DNA of 64,000 bases. Source: Rhizophagus irregularis. Lineage: Eukaryota; Glomeromycota; Glomeromycetes; Glomerales; Glomeraceae. Positions 32,776 through 45,239 of the stretch are shown piece after piece. The stretch is taken from the NCBI RefSeq assembly GCF_026210795.1, contig NC_089437.1, positions 2,666,001 through 2,730,000 of the forward strand. Reading direction: 5' to 3'. Both the position numbers and the translations under genes were made by a program. Positions within the stretch are counted from its first letter, which is position 1, and every line of letters starts with the position of its first letter. The notes under the pieces are model-generated. The model did not search any database. It was not told the origin of the DNA and saw only the letters and a program-made list of their open reading frames with translations.

Positions 32776-35135
32776 TTGATAAGTTATTCAACAAAATGTT
32801 AAACATCAGCGCATATAGGCTGATTTATACATGCTGCCCAAATTATTTTGGAATGCCATAATTATAATTTGGAATGCCATAATTCATTCGGTTTATATAT
32901 AATTTACTATGTAAAGTGCCAAAATAATTTGGGATGCCATAATTGAATTTGGGATTTTACTTATAATTATGGCAGTCCAAAATAATTTGGGTGGTATGTA
33001 TAGGCTGATTTGTCTACTCTGCATTAAAAAGAGTTATTGAATTGATTTGCACAATTTTCGTTACTCAAAATTGTTTTGTAATACCAAAAAATCATCTGAT
33101 TGATGATCACTTGACTAAATAATAAGTTGAACAAAAATTTACATTTGCAAAACTTAAATTATTAAATGTAAAAGAGCTGTGAAAAAACCCATTTCACTAA
33201 TAAAAACCCCATTTCTCATATATATGGAATTTTTAACATATATTATTAAAAAGTAAGTATATTTTAATAAAATATAAAGTAAAATAAAAATTTATATAGT
33301 CTTAGTAGCTATAAATGTTTATAAAAGTATAATAAAAATATCATATAAAAGATGGTATTATAATAGATATTTTCAAACAATAAAAATAATTATTTTATGT
33401 CAGAATTTGTATTACCATCTTTAGACGCAAATATATCAAGATTCACTGATCCGTTTTCTATAATTTTAGGCTCGTTGGAAAGCCCTTGTTCTGGACTTTA
33501 TAGTCGAAAAAAGAGCTCGCCGATTGAATCATTAGATCCAGAGATATTTACGTTTAAAGTTGAGGTACGAACTTTTTAACATGCTTAAATGCAAATATCT
33601 TGGGATCCACTGATCCGTTTTTTATAAATTTAGGCTCTTCGGAAAGCCCTTGATCTGGTCTATATGAGCGAAAAAAGAGCTTGCCGATTGGATCATTAGA
33701 TCTTGAGATATTTACGTTTAAAGTTGAGATACAAATTTTTAATATATATAGTAAGTGCTAAAAATTATATTAATTTAAAAGAAATATTTACCAACTTATA
33801 GTATAATAACATTAAATAAAAGTTTTTTAATACTCACCCCAATTTACTGTATATTATATAGTATTTTGTATAATAAAAATGTAATAAAATCAATATTTTA
33901 ATTAAAGGTAGACAAATCAGCCCATATGCATTATAATATTTCTTGATTTACGTTTATTGCGCCATTTAACATTTTGCTAAATATCTCGGTACCTAGTGAT
34001 TATAAAAAGACGATTTATAGCTCGTTGGAATCACCTCATCGAGACGAATCGAATGGTAGTAAGATCGTCATTCTAGGATCAATATTGGCAGAGTTCTTAC
34101 ACAAAAACTTTTAATATTTTTTTTAATTTCGAAAATTAATCTAGTGATTGGATTTCGATGTATTTTATACCATTAGAACCGTCTCATCAAGACGAATCGA
34201 ATGGCGGTAAGAACATCTCTCTACGATTAACATTGGCGGAGTTATGATACAATAAAGTTTTAAGTATAATTCTAGCTAAAATTATGTTAATTTTTGGCCG
34301 GAATTATGATATACAAATATAAGAAATTTTTTATATAGTCACATCTCTTTATAATCACCAAATATAAACTGTCCCAAATGTGTGACTATAAAGAGAGTTG
34401 ACTGTAATATCAGGGGTATATATTATACTTAAGCTATATTATCACTATAAGTGTAATTTTATAGAAAGAAGAATTCTACTTACTTTTAAATTTTAATAAA
34501 TTATAAGATAAATTTATATGTAAAAATTTTGAAATTCCTATTATATATAAATAAATTACATATAAAAAAGGAAATTTTTTTTCTTTTTTGACTAATAAGA
34601 TTACTGGTAAAATTACTAATAAATTTTTTTATTATAAATAAGTGGAAATAAATATACAATTTATATAGTACTGTATAATTTTTAAAAAAAAATTATAGGA
34701 ATAAGAAAGTGTTTGTAATTTATAGTTTATTATTTCAATATATATTTTTATAAATATTTTATCTTTTTAAAAAATTATATAATTTTATTTTTAGTTTAGT
34801 ATTTATATTTTATGACTTTTATATAATTTAAATAAAAATAAAGGTGGCTATACTCTAAATTAATATATTACAAATAAATTTAATGATAAATTATATTGAA
34901 AAATTTTATGAATTTAAATATTTAATTAAATTTTTTAAGCATATAAAAATAAATCACCCTCTAAACATCCTAATATTAGGAGTTGATTAATAGGTAATAT
35001 TTCTAAACAAGTTATTGAAGATTTAACAATAGAGCTTTTAAATTTGGATGAATAAGTTTGAAACTGATTATGAAATATAAAAAAAAAAATTAATAAATTA
35101 AATCAAATTTAAAAAATTCAAAATTAAAAATAATT
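32776..35135. repeat. AT-rich intergenic stretch with several repeat modules
   Basis: 32790-33000 has TTTGGnATGCCATAATT repeats. 33397-33575 and 33590-33750 are direct copies of one module: GCAAATATnTnnnGATnCACTGATCCGTTTT, GGAAAGCCCTTG, AAAAAAGAGCT, ATCATTAGATC, GAGATATTTACG. 33970-34090 and 34135-34250 are two copies of an AGTGATT / CATCnAGACGAATCGAATGG module. 34330-34410 ends in a Tc1/mariner-like end (ACAGTCAACTCTCTTTATAG on the minus strand). The open frame at 33397-33579 lies entirely in the repeat and is not a gene. Confidence 0.6.
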
Positions 35136-38100
35136 TTAATTTCTTACATTTTCATTTAATGGAGAGAATGTAATATTATTATTGTTATTAATTGTAATGA
35201 CTTCATCTTTATACATATTTAATGCTATTATATCTGAATTAACTAAAAAAAAAATAAATTTAATATAATATTTAAGATAATATTGTAAAATTTAATCATT
35301 ATATAATTATTTACTTACCTTTAACAGTATTTATTAAACAACCATTATCAGTATTCCAAATATAAATAATATGATCTGTTGAAGCACAAGATACTAAGAG
35401 ATTATTTGCATAAAATTTTAACTGTATTATAAAATAAAAAAATTCAATTTATTAATTAATAAAATTTTAAAAAAATTCATATAATCACTTACATGAGTAA
35501 TATCAGTATCACTAGCTTTCCAACTATAAATTAATGTTCCAGTTCGTGATTCTAATAGTGAAATAATTCCACTAGAAAATCCAACTGCAATTAAAGTTTC
35601 ACTTGGATTAATACATATAGTTTTTATTATACCAGTAAAACCTAATCCACTTTTCCATGAATGTAAAAGACTAGAGGACATAGTATCAAAAAATCTATTG
35701 CAAATAGGATAAAGTTAAAAAATTTTAGCTAAATTTATAAAATTAATTTTTTGTTAACTTACGTAATTGTTGTATCAGATAAACCTCCAACTAAATATCT
35801 TGTTCTAAATATAGGTTTAATTGATAAATATGGAATTCTTAAATTTCCAAATTGATGTAAAGTTATTCCAGTTTCAGGATCCCATATCTGTAAAATAAAT
35901 TGATTTAATCTTTTTTTCTTAAATTAAAAATATTTTCTTAAAAGAAATTTACTTACATGAATTTGTCCATCACAACTAACAATATGATTACCTAATCCCC
36001 AACTTTCACCTCTACTAATAAAATAAGTATCTAAAATTGTATTTTTTTTATGTCCTGTATATGTTTTTAAACATTCTGAATATGGTTCATTTAAATTATT
36101 TTCTATTCCATGATGAATATTTAAAGACCATAATTTAACTGTACGATCTTTTGATCCTGATACAATTAATCGACTATATTCGTTTGTGTTAATAGAACGA
36201 ATAGCTGATCCATGTCCTATTATTAATAAAAGAATTAAAAAAGGCTTTAATTTTACAGAAAAATTATAATTTTTTACCTTGAAATGTTCTTAATTTTAAA
36301 TCATTAAATGTAAATTGCATAGAATTTGACATTTCCTCTAATAAAGATTTTAAATGTAAGTATATTATATGTATAAAGTAAAATTTAATTTAGAATTAAT
36401 ATACCTGAATTTGTTGATAAAAATCTAGTCCAATTTCTGTAATTACAATAAATTTTATAATTTAAAAATAACATTTAATCGAAAAAAAAAAAATTATTAT
36501 AATTTTACTTACTTTAAATCTTCTTGAGAAGAATTTTTAGTTTTCCAAGATAAATTAATTCCTTTTAATTTTGATCTAAAAAAAAAAATTTTAGTATAAA
36601 AAAAAATCATCATTTTTTTTATATTAACTTACTTTTTAACATTTCCAGAATTATTTTTAGAAGGTATTGATGTCGATAATCCTCCAACACTCATTTTTCT
36701 CGTAGTTCTAATAGGAGATCCTCGTTCTCCTATATTTGTTATATTATTGTGGTTGATATCTAATAATTTTCTACTAGTAATTTCTCCACTACCAAGTAAA
36801 CTAAATGTTCGATTTACACTAAATTCTGACGTAGTCATTGCGGTTGCTGTAGTTGTAATAATTGCTTCTTTTGTTGTAAAATTATTTGTATTTGTTAATA
36901 ATGGTAAATGTTTTTTATCTTCATTTATATTTAAACGTAAACTAGTTGAAGAAGTTGTTAATAAGGAAGAAACAGAACTTTTTTCTTTATGTAAAGTATT
37001 ATCAGATGATGATGATATTATTGATACTTGATCACTTGGAATTTCTGCTGATGAAAGTGATGGAGACATCGCATGAAGTGAAGATGAAGTTGAATTAGAA
37101 TAAGATCCCGAAGGAACTAAACTAGCTGTTTCGAAAATATTACTATTAGGAATAATTTGTCTAATAGTTTCAGGTTCAAATAATATACAAAATTGTGAAT
37201 ACGCATATATAATCTATAAAAAAAAAATATTAATGAAATAATTTTTATAAATTTCAGTATAGAAAAAAAATGTTATTCACCTGTTGATCTCTTTCCTGTT
37301 CAAGCCTACTTAATGTAGCTTCATCCATATTTCCATTACTTTGAACCGATTTTTCAAACAATTCAAAATATTTTATCAGAATAGGTGCAATCTAACATTA
37401 AATTTAATAAAAATTTTAAATAAATTTAAACGAATAATTTCTCTTAATAGTTAACTTACATGTTTTTTCCACTCAACTTTTCCAATATTATTACAAATAT
37501 GTAATATGAATTCCATTGTTTTTACACTAATTGACAATTTATTTTTCATTATCTGTGTTAATAAATTGCTTTTTTTATTAGTATTATTTACTTCTTTTTT
37601 ATTAGTTATACTAGTTGACTTAGAAACATTAGCATCAGATTCTTCTCCAAATAATAGTAATAATTTAGTTAAAATATCTGATAGTCCTGATTCTATTTCT
37701 GTTAATATTTTAGAACTTGGCATTAATGTCGTTAACTAATTTTAAAAATAATAATTTAATTAGATATAAAATAAATAAGTATTAAAAAAAAAAAGTTAAA
37801 TACCTTTCCTAACAAAGATAAATGATTACATAATATTATATAATTCTTATTATTCATTGTAAAATAACTATATTGTTGCAATATACCCATTACTTGAGAA
37901 AATTGTAGTTGTATAAATGTTTCTCCAAATTGATTTCCTTTTAAATAAATATATATATGTTATTTTATTATTATTATTATATATCAAATAAATACAAATT
38001 TTTTTACTTACCAATAGCCAAAACACTTTGCATTAGAAAATTTAAAGTAGGACTTTCTCTTAAAAACATTTTATAAACCTGCTTCATAACATATTTATTG

Positions 38101-41100
38101 CTCAATATAGGACCAATTAAAGTACATATATCTACAAGCGCTTCATTTGCTAACTGTGCTACACTTGGCAATGCATTGTCCAAACTAGCGCTTATTGTTG
38201 ATGCCGGACCTGACATAATTTCTTTTCCTGATAAATATTTTGTATTTTTTAAATTGAATTGATTATCATAGCTGTGTTGGGTTTCTATGTCAGTTGTAAT
38301 TCCAAATGTATATGGTAACACGTTCTCTTCGATTGTTAAAGACTCCAAATAAAGTGGAAATAACTGCTGAAGAAAATTAGGAATTCCAAATTTATGTATA
38401 AATTCCTCAATTATAGCAGAATCAAATAGAATTTTTGGGATCGAAGGTCTTGAAGACTAAAATGTTAAATTTTAATGAATAACAAAGTATAATCATATTA
38501 CAAAATAATTTACGAAAATTACCTCAAATAAGGAGACAATAGGTTTCAAAAGATGGGCTTTGGTTTCATCTTGTCCTAGTCTCTGACCAAGCTTTGAAAA
38601 AATATTCAATGCCTCAAACTTTATAGAATCATTTGTAAATAATAATACTAAGCTTGGCAATATCATATAAAATGCCTTATAAAAATATTAAGATATTAAA
38701 AATATATATATATAATGTAATATACAATTAAATTCTAAATTTAATCTATAATTATACCTCATCAGTAAGATTACACAACTTATCCATCCAGTGTTCGGCT
38801 AATTTTAATCTACCAATCCAATCTCTATTAAATAAAAAAAATCAATATTTAAGTAATCCATTTCCTAAATCCTCATTTAAAATGTTCTAATATATCTTAC
38901 ACTTGATGAAAATCCGTTAAAAACTCGTAAACTTCCGGTATACAATCAGGTAATGGCAAAGTAGTACCTTGATCGTGTAAACTCATTACCGGTACTGAAC
39001 AGTATAATATTGCATCAATTGATGGACGTTTCCTCCAATCTGGATCAGTTAATGAAGAAATAATCTCTTGAACTGGTAATGGAAACTTATAAATATATAA
39101 ATATTAAAGATTAAATTTAATAAGTTTTCTAAATTTTATAAAAAATTATAATCTAGTAAAGTAAATTATATGTTTAAAATTACCTTGCAAATATTTTCTT
39201 TTTTATTTTCTTTGTTCTTTGTATTACATAACAATGATAAACTTGTAACGTTTTTTGAAGTGTCATAAATGTTTTCAATAATCTTTCCAAAGCAATAAGC
39301 ATCCCATGCTCTTCCATAAACAAAAGAAGTTTCATTTGATTTCATTATCCCATCATGAATCGATGCACGCTTCGATTGCGAATCTTGAACAATGTCTCTC
39401 TTACCAATATTATTTTGTTTAGAGTTATCCCGATTTGGTACATATTTTGTAGCAAAAGAATGTGCTTGTTCAAAGTTGTTCAATTTCTCTATAAAAAATT
39501 CGTTTCTCATATCATCAGGTAAATGTATTGGTATAGCATTGATCAATGATGTCAATGTTTCAACACGATCTTTTAAGTCCGAATTTGTTACCATAACTGT
39601 CGTAGGATGGGTAGGATGGTCTTTCTTTTCATCAAGATTATTGATAATCCCATATAAAGATAACGATCTCGATGTTGCAGGTTCAAGTTTTGGTGATTTT
39701 GAAATTTTACTATTAGATGTAGTAGATTGATGATACGATTTTCCTATAGTTTTCTCTGATCCATTAATATTAAGAAAATCTGTTAAAGTTTCTGATGTTG
39801 TCTTGAAATCTGTTTCTATCATTTTTAATGGAATTCTTCTTTTTGAAGACATTATTTCATAATTTTCCAATAAAGTCCTGTCTTCATTCTTATACACAAG
39901 TGAATGTTGTTTGCTAATCTTCTGTACGGATTTTTGTGGATGTAGATCAGAAAACAACTGTGTAATTCCATGTTTCATGAATGAGTTATGTCCATTAATA
40001 AGTGGTAACGCAACATTCTTTGCTTCTATAGCATCCTCACCTTATGTACATCAAATTAATTTATATTAGAAGGAATTCAAGTAAAATAGTTTATACTAAG
40101 TAATCTAGAAATACCGCTAAGTTTACACCCGAATGTCAAATCTATCCATAGATTTAAATTACTTGACACATAATCACTTTCCAATGCTTCAGAATGAATT
40201 CTTATGAATTCTTCAGCAGAAGATGCCCACCTAAATGACAATACATAATTATATTAACAATTCAAATTAAAAAAAAATTATTGTATGTATATATATTTAC
40301 ACTGGCAATTGTAAGTCAGGCATATCCGGATGTATCGAAGTAAATATACTTGGATCTATTAATCAAACCCAATATAATTATTCATTAAATAATAAATAAT
40401 GATATTCTTATATTTTATTATTTTTTTACCTGTATAAAATTCGGGAATACATTCATCAGGCGTCCATTCAAATAGTCTTTGTAAAGATGATGGATATTCA
40501 TTTGGTTCATATTTTGTCCTCACATATTGACACAATATCTATATAAAAATATTTTTTAAAAAATAAATTTAACTTTGAGTTCGAGTTTTTATATTACACA
40601 TACCGGAATGGGTGTTTTTCGTGCAAGATAAACATAATATGTAATGTCCGACAAAATATCCGTAATATGGTGAGGTACTGGCCCATCAAATGTAAAGTCC
40701 AACTGTTCATCACCTAGGATAATAATTTATGATACCTTATATAAAAGAAAAAATTTCAAATTTATCTTTTCCAGTATCTATTTAGCTAACCTTTATTGAG
40801 ACGAAATTTTGTTTTTGTAAAATCTCTCCAATTTTGTGAAATATCTAGCCCAGTAAAATCTGTTATCCATGGAAATATTGGATGAAAATTTGGATCTCCA
40901 ATTCTACGTCCTATTTAAAAACAACACGCAAGATTTAAAATAAGATGCTATCACAATACTCAATGTAACAAATAATAATATATTAATAACAAACCGGCAA
41001 GATAATTTAAGGACATTATATAATCGAAATTTGATATATCTCCTCGCACCCACTTCATTGTAAGCGTATCATCTTGTATTTCTGCGAATATTATATTAAC

Positions 41101-42615
41101 AAGAAATTGTTTGTTATAAGATAATATTAATTTAATAATCATATTTAACAAACCTTTTGGAATATTTCCCAAGACAATTTCTTGTGTGCATTGAGCTAAA
41201 ATATAAATTAATAAACTAATAAGTTAAACGTTTAACTTTAATAATTCCATTATATTTGTTATATACTTACACGTTGCATCATCGCAAACAGGGACTGAAC
41301 ATTCAAACCCAGCAATTGTGACCCATAAATTTTCATCCACAAAAATGTTTGATGGCCTGAGCCTTTCGAGTAAAATAAATATTTAAATATTTAAATATTT
41401 AATCTTAAAAATACTTTATTAATTATAAAAATCACATACCCTCCATGAATAACACCTTTCTGATGAAGTTTTTGTATAGTTTTTAATATTTGGTATAAAA
41501 TAAATAACTTTTTAACATTTGAATTCAATATACCGGAACTAAATTTCAATAAATCCTGTAACGTAGTTCCACGATAAGGAGCCATAAAATAAAAAGCACG
41601 ATCAGATTCTAAAACTGCAAAAACATCAATTAAATTAGGACTCGTAGTTGGCACGTCGGATGACCAATCAGGATCGGACAATAACTCCATGGATAATATA
41701 TCCCCATTGTCAATCTCTGAATGTGGTGATTTGATACGGAAATAGGCGCTCTCTGGATACAATACTTCTATGAATTTTTTAACAAATACCTTGAAAGAAT
41801 AATACAAGTATAATTAATTAAAATCCAAAATTAAATATTTACAACAATTATCCTAATATTATCTAATATTACTTTTTGTCTAGCTAATTGAAGCTCAAAA
41901 TCATTTAAATCAGTTAGATCATCATCATTCTGAGAGTTTTTGTCTGGAACATAGTTATAATAATGCGTTTCGATATCTGCAAAACTTGATATCTCTTTTG
42001 CTTCAAGTTGCTCCTTGAGGAAAGTTCTTAATGGCACTTCAGTTTCCTCACCAAAATTGTGTAATGGTGCATTTTTGTCACAAGAATTGAATTTTGAAAA
42101 CAATTGTGGCCTAAAATATGAGAAAAGTTAAATATCTTAGAACAATATAGTAATAAACGCAATTATTATTTATAATGAACTTCGTCGCAAAGCTCGTTCA
42201 ATTGGTTCAATTGTATGCCTGACCTTCGATTATCCGATACTTGATGTTTCAAAAAAACGCTAACCAAGACATTTGTAGTAGATGATTGACGATCATCGGT
42301 ATTCGATTGATCAGAATTATTAGAATTTAAAGGAGAACGATTATTATTGTTATATCGTTTTAATTGTATAGTTTCTCCAAACTTTGCCTGTTTTAAAGTG
42401 GCAAGCCAATGTTTATGGACCTAAAGCAATATAAAAATAAGAATTAGATAAATGTTACAACTTAATATTATCAAACTTTCTTTTCATACCACACAACAAG
42501 CAGTAGCTCCAGTCTGTTCTTCAACAGAAAAACAAGGAAAAGCGACATCAATATGTAATTCTTGTGCAATGATAGTGGTAAGTTCCTCTCTGGTTAATTT
42601 ATCTATAGAAACCAT
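35136..42615 (-). CDS. WDR81-like protein: pseudokinase, BEACH domain, HEAT-like region, WD40 repeats (about 20 exons)
   Basis: Start codon at 42615-42613 ([12 protein letters not shown]), stop at 35138-35136. A kinase-like N-lobe appears at 41391-41800 ([16 protein letters not shown], then [10 protein letters not shown] joined to LRPSNIFV). The catalytic HRD is HGG and no DFG is seen, so it is a pseudokinase. The BEACH domain follows ([18 protein letters not shown] near 41000-41060, then [11 protein letters not shown] and [12 protein letters not shown]). After it come kinase C-lobe-like motifs ([10 protein letters not shown], then [10 protein letters not shown] near 39020), helical repeats (37450-38830), a Ser/Thr-rich linker (36629-37069) and WD40 units (35319-36216, with QIHIWD and HIIYIWN). 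Members of this family act in endosome maturation and autophagy. Clear exons include 42490-42615, 35763-35887, 35493-35694 and 35319-35421. Some joins remain uncertain, notably near 42120-42230. Confidence 0.85.
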
Positions 42616-42850
42616 TTCTAACGTGTGAAAATGATAAATTTATCGATTGATTACTAAAATATGTCGATCAGGAATTCTACTTTTTTAGTAATATGACTTT
42701 TATAATTGATCGATATGCACAAGATTCCACATGTCACTTATGTAATCAGGAAATCAGGGGCAAAAAGATTGATTTTTAGTATAAATATATTTCTTTGGGT
42801 TTTTGTGATTCTGTTTATTCTCTACAATCTTCGCCCTTAACTTATTCCAA
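42616..42850. promoter_or_regulatory. Shared promoter region between divergent genes
   Basis: 235 bp separate the start codons of the WDR81-like gene (-) and the F-box gene (+). Contains AT-rich sequence with TATAAATATA near 42780. Any promoter must work in both directions or overlap. Confidence 0.5.
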
Positions 42851-44461
42851 ATGGCTACATGTTTGACGGCTGATTGTCTGTCAAAAATTTTTTCATATTT
42901 TGATGCGGATCCGCATTCTTTACATTCATTTCTTTTGGTAAACCGTCATTGGTGTATCAATGCGGTACCAATATTATGGCGACGTACTTTTTATGTTACT
43001 GCACATGGACATTTTACGTCAAAAAGTAGATGTAGATTAATATCTACATATCTATCTTGTTTAACATCAGATTCGCTGAATTTAGATGACAGTGTATCAA
43101 TCACATCTCATAAATCTGGTAGACGTGCATCATCATCAATAATAACAAAAAACACCTCTCCTTCTACACATCAAATATCACCAACATTTGATTATGCATC
43201 ATTTTTGCGTGGATTTGATTACTTTCAAGTCTATCATGCAATTGGAAATTGGTATGCATATCAATCATCTGAAAAGAAAAAAACAATCAAGTTTATCGAA
43301 ATCGTTGGGATAGACGATGACAAATGTAAAATACTTTTAACTACCAAAGAATTAATTAAATACATATTAAGTAGATCTCCAGCGATCGACTATTTAGCGT
43401 TGGACGCCGAAGCGACAGTGCCTTCTGAATTTATTTCAATCGGAAAATTTCAAGATCATACAAATTGTTTAGCTTACGTTCGAAAATTCGTATGTCGCGG
43501 TAATTCAAATAAATTAGATTTATATAAAACTTTTGCAAAAATTGCTACAAATGTTGAAAATATAACAATTTATGGAATTGGTAATGATGATTCACAAGCT
43601 GAAGGATTATCTAGTTTTATAAGAAAACAACGTAATTTAAGTAAATTTGTATTATGGGATGGAACGAAAGAGCAATTGCCAAATGTCATAAAAGCATTAT
43701 CCGTTAATTGTGGAAAATTAAAATATTTGGAATTTAGATATTGTGATTTTGAAAATTTAAGACCATTGGAATTACTTACTGATGCTTGTTCAGAATTAAC
43801 CACTTTAAAATTTATTCAATGTGGTGAAATTTCAAGCTACGTCATACCGTCATCTTCATTTTCAGATTTAAATGTTTTAGATTTACAGGGAACTCATTTT
43901 CCAGCCGATACATTAGAAACTCTTTTTAGTCGCGCAAATATTGACTTACGTTCAATTAATATTGAAGCAAATTCGCTTCGATATCCTCGTATGATAGAAA
44001 AGCTGGCTTCTTACTGCCCATATTTAACAAAAATTTGTGTGAGATTATCCAAGGATGGAATGAGTCAACTTAATTCTTTATTTCGTTCTTGTACACGTTT
44101 AGAAACAATAATAGTACAAGGTCAACTTCCGGATCGTCTTTATACGTTTACACAGGATTATAATGATAATTTATTGATTGATCTCCGTGAAGTTATACCC
44201 ACTAGTTTGAAAAAATTGGTGGTTAAAACTGATTGTGCATTTACGGCTTCAGCTGTCGACGCTTTTCTTCGTGGATGTAGAGCTAATTTGAATAGATTAG
44301 AATTTACTTCTTATGGAAACGTTTGGCAACATTTGAATGTTATAAAAAAGTATGCTAGAAGGCACAAGTTGAAAATCAAACAAGAAATTGCTGGTAATTA
44401 TGGAGAATTATTAATGAGAGAAATGGGTCAGGTTGTTGTTGAATTTGTTGAATTTGAATAA
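42851..44461 (+). CDS. F-box/leucine-rich-repeat protein (single exon)
   Basis: 536 residues. The N-terminal F-box is LSKIFSYFDADPHSLHSFLL then VNRHWCINAVPILWR (residues about 8-45), the Skp1-binding motif of SCF ubiquitin ligases. A low-complexity serine/threonine part follows (about 75-115), then FDYASFLRGFDY, then irregular leucine-rich repeats (about 180-500, for example LKYLEFRYCDFENL and LTTLKFIQCGEI) that would bind a substrate. The large families of such single-exon F-box/LRR genes in mycorrhizal fungi are known. The substrate cannot be told. Start chosen at the ATG that gives a complete F-box. A second F-box gene of the same style lies at 49403. Confidence 0.9.
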   Translation: MATCLTADCLSKIFSYFDADPHSLHSFLLVNRHWCINAVPILWRRTFYVTAHGHFTSKSRCRLISTYLSCLTSDSLNLDDSVSITSHKSGRRASSSIITKNTSPSTHQISPTFDYASFLRGFDYFQVYHAIGNWYAYQSSEKKKTIKFIEIVGIDDDKCKILLTTKELIKYILSRSPAIDYLALDAEATVPSEFISIGKFQDHTNCLAYVRKFVCRGNSNKLDLYKTFAKIATNVENITIYGIGNDDSQAEGLSSFIRKQRNLSKFVLWDGTKEQLPNVIKALSVNCGKLKYLEFRYCDFENLRPLELLTDACSELTTLKFIQCGEISSYVIPSSSFSDLNVLDLQGTHFPADTLETLFSRANIDLRSINIEANSLRYPRMIEKLASYCPYLTKICVRLSKDGMSQLNSLFRSCTRLETIIVQGQLPDRLYTFTQDYNDNLLIDLREVIPTSLKKLVVKTDCAFTASAVDAFLRGCRANLNRLEFTSYGNVWQHLNVIKKYARRHKLKIKQEIAGNYGELLMREMGQVVVEFVEFE

Positions 44462-45239
44462 TAAAAGTAATAGTAACTAATTTTTTAGCGAAAAACGTAC
44501 TATAGTAGGTTAAAGTAGGTTTAATAGAAATTAATTTACAAATCACTACAAAAAAACCATTATTTTAGCAATATATATTATTAAACTATTATCTAATATA
44601 ATTTGTGTTTTTGAGCGTAGTTCTAAATAATATTTTTCGGTTGAAGAGATGAATAAGTGTCGATCTCTTGTTACCTATTTATAATAGAATTTTACCAATG
44701 GATACATAAGTATTAAAAATTGTAAAAAATATAAAAATAATAAAGTAAAATAATGTATTTTTCTTGTATGAACGGGGATTATAAGTTATGGAACTTCTAT
44801 AATAATATTAAATTAATAATACATGAATACTTTAAAAGAGTTTATTGCTAACATTCTAATATTAATGTTAAACCAGAAAAAAAAAGAAAATATTATATTT
44901 CTTCTATATCATATATTATATAATATACATTCTAAAATCTATTAATAAATCTAATATTTAAATAAAATAAATCTATCTTTTTATTTACTTGATAACAATT
45001 TCATAAGAAAACACGCCAATTTGTAATTTGTGGGCACTATTATATAAATATTTACATCAAATTAAAGGCTTTTTAATATATACACTTTATTAAATCTTCA
45101 CAAACCTCAAAGAAAAAGATATTTCTTTTCTCCATATTCAAAAGTACTCTCATATAATATAAAATAATAAACAAAGATTAAATCATTTATATTGTAATAA
45201 ACATCTTATTCCTTACCATTCAATGCAAGCAGATTTTTT
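44462..45239. other. Convergent 3' intergenic region
   Basis: 778 bp, very AT-rich, between the 3' ends of the F-box gene (+) and the GCR1_C gene (-). Contains candidate AATAAA signals on both strands (for example near 44740). Nothing else seen. Confidence 0.5.
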
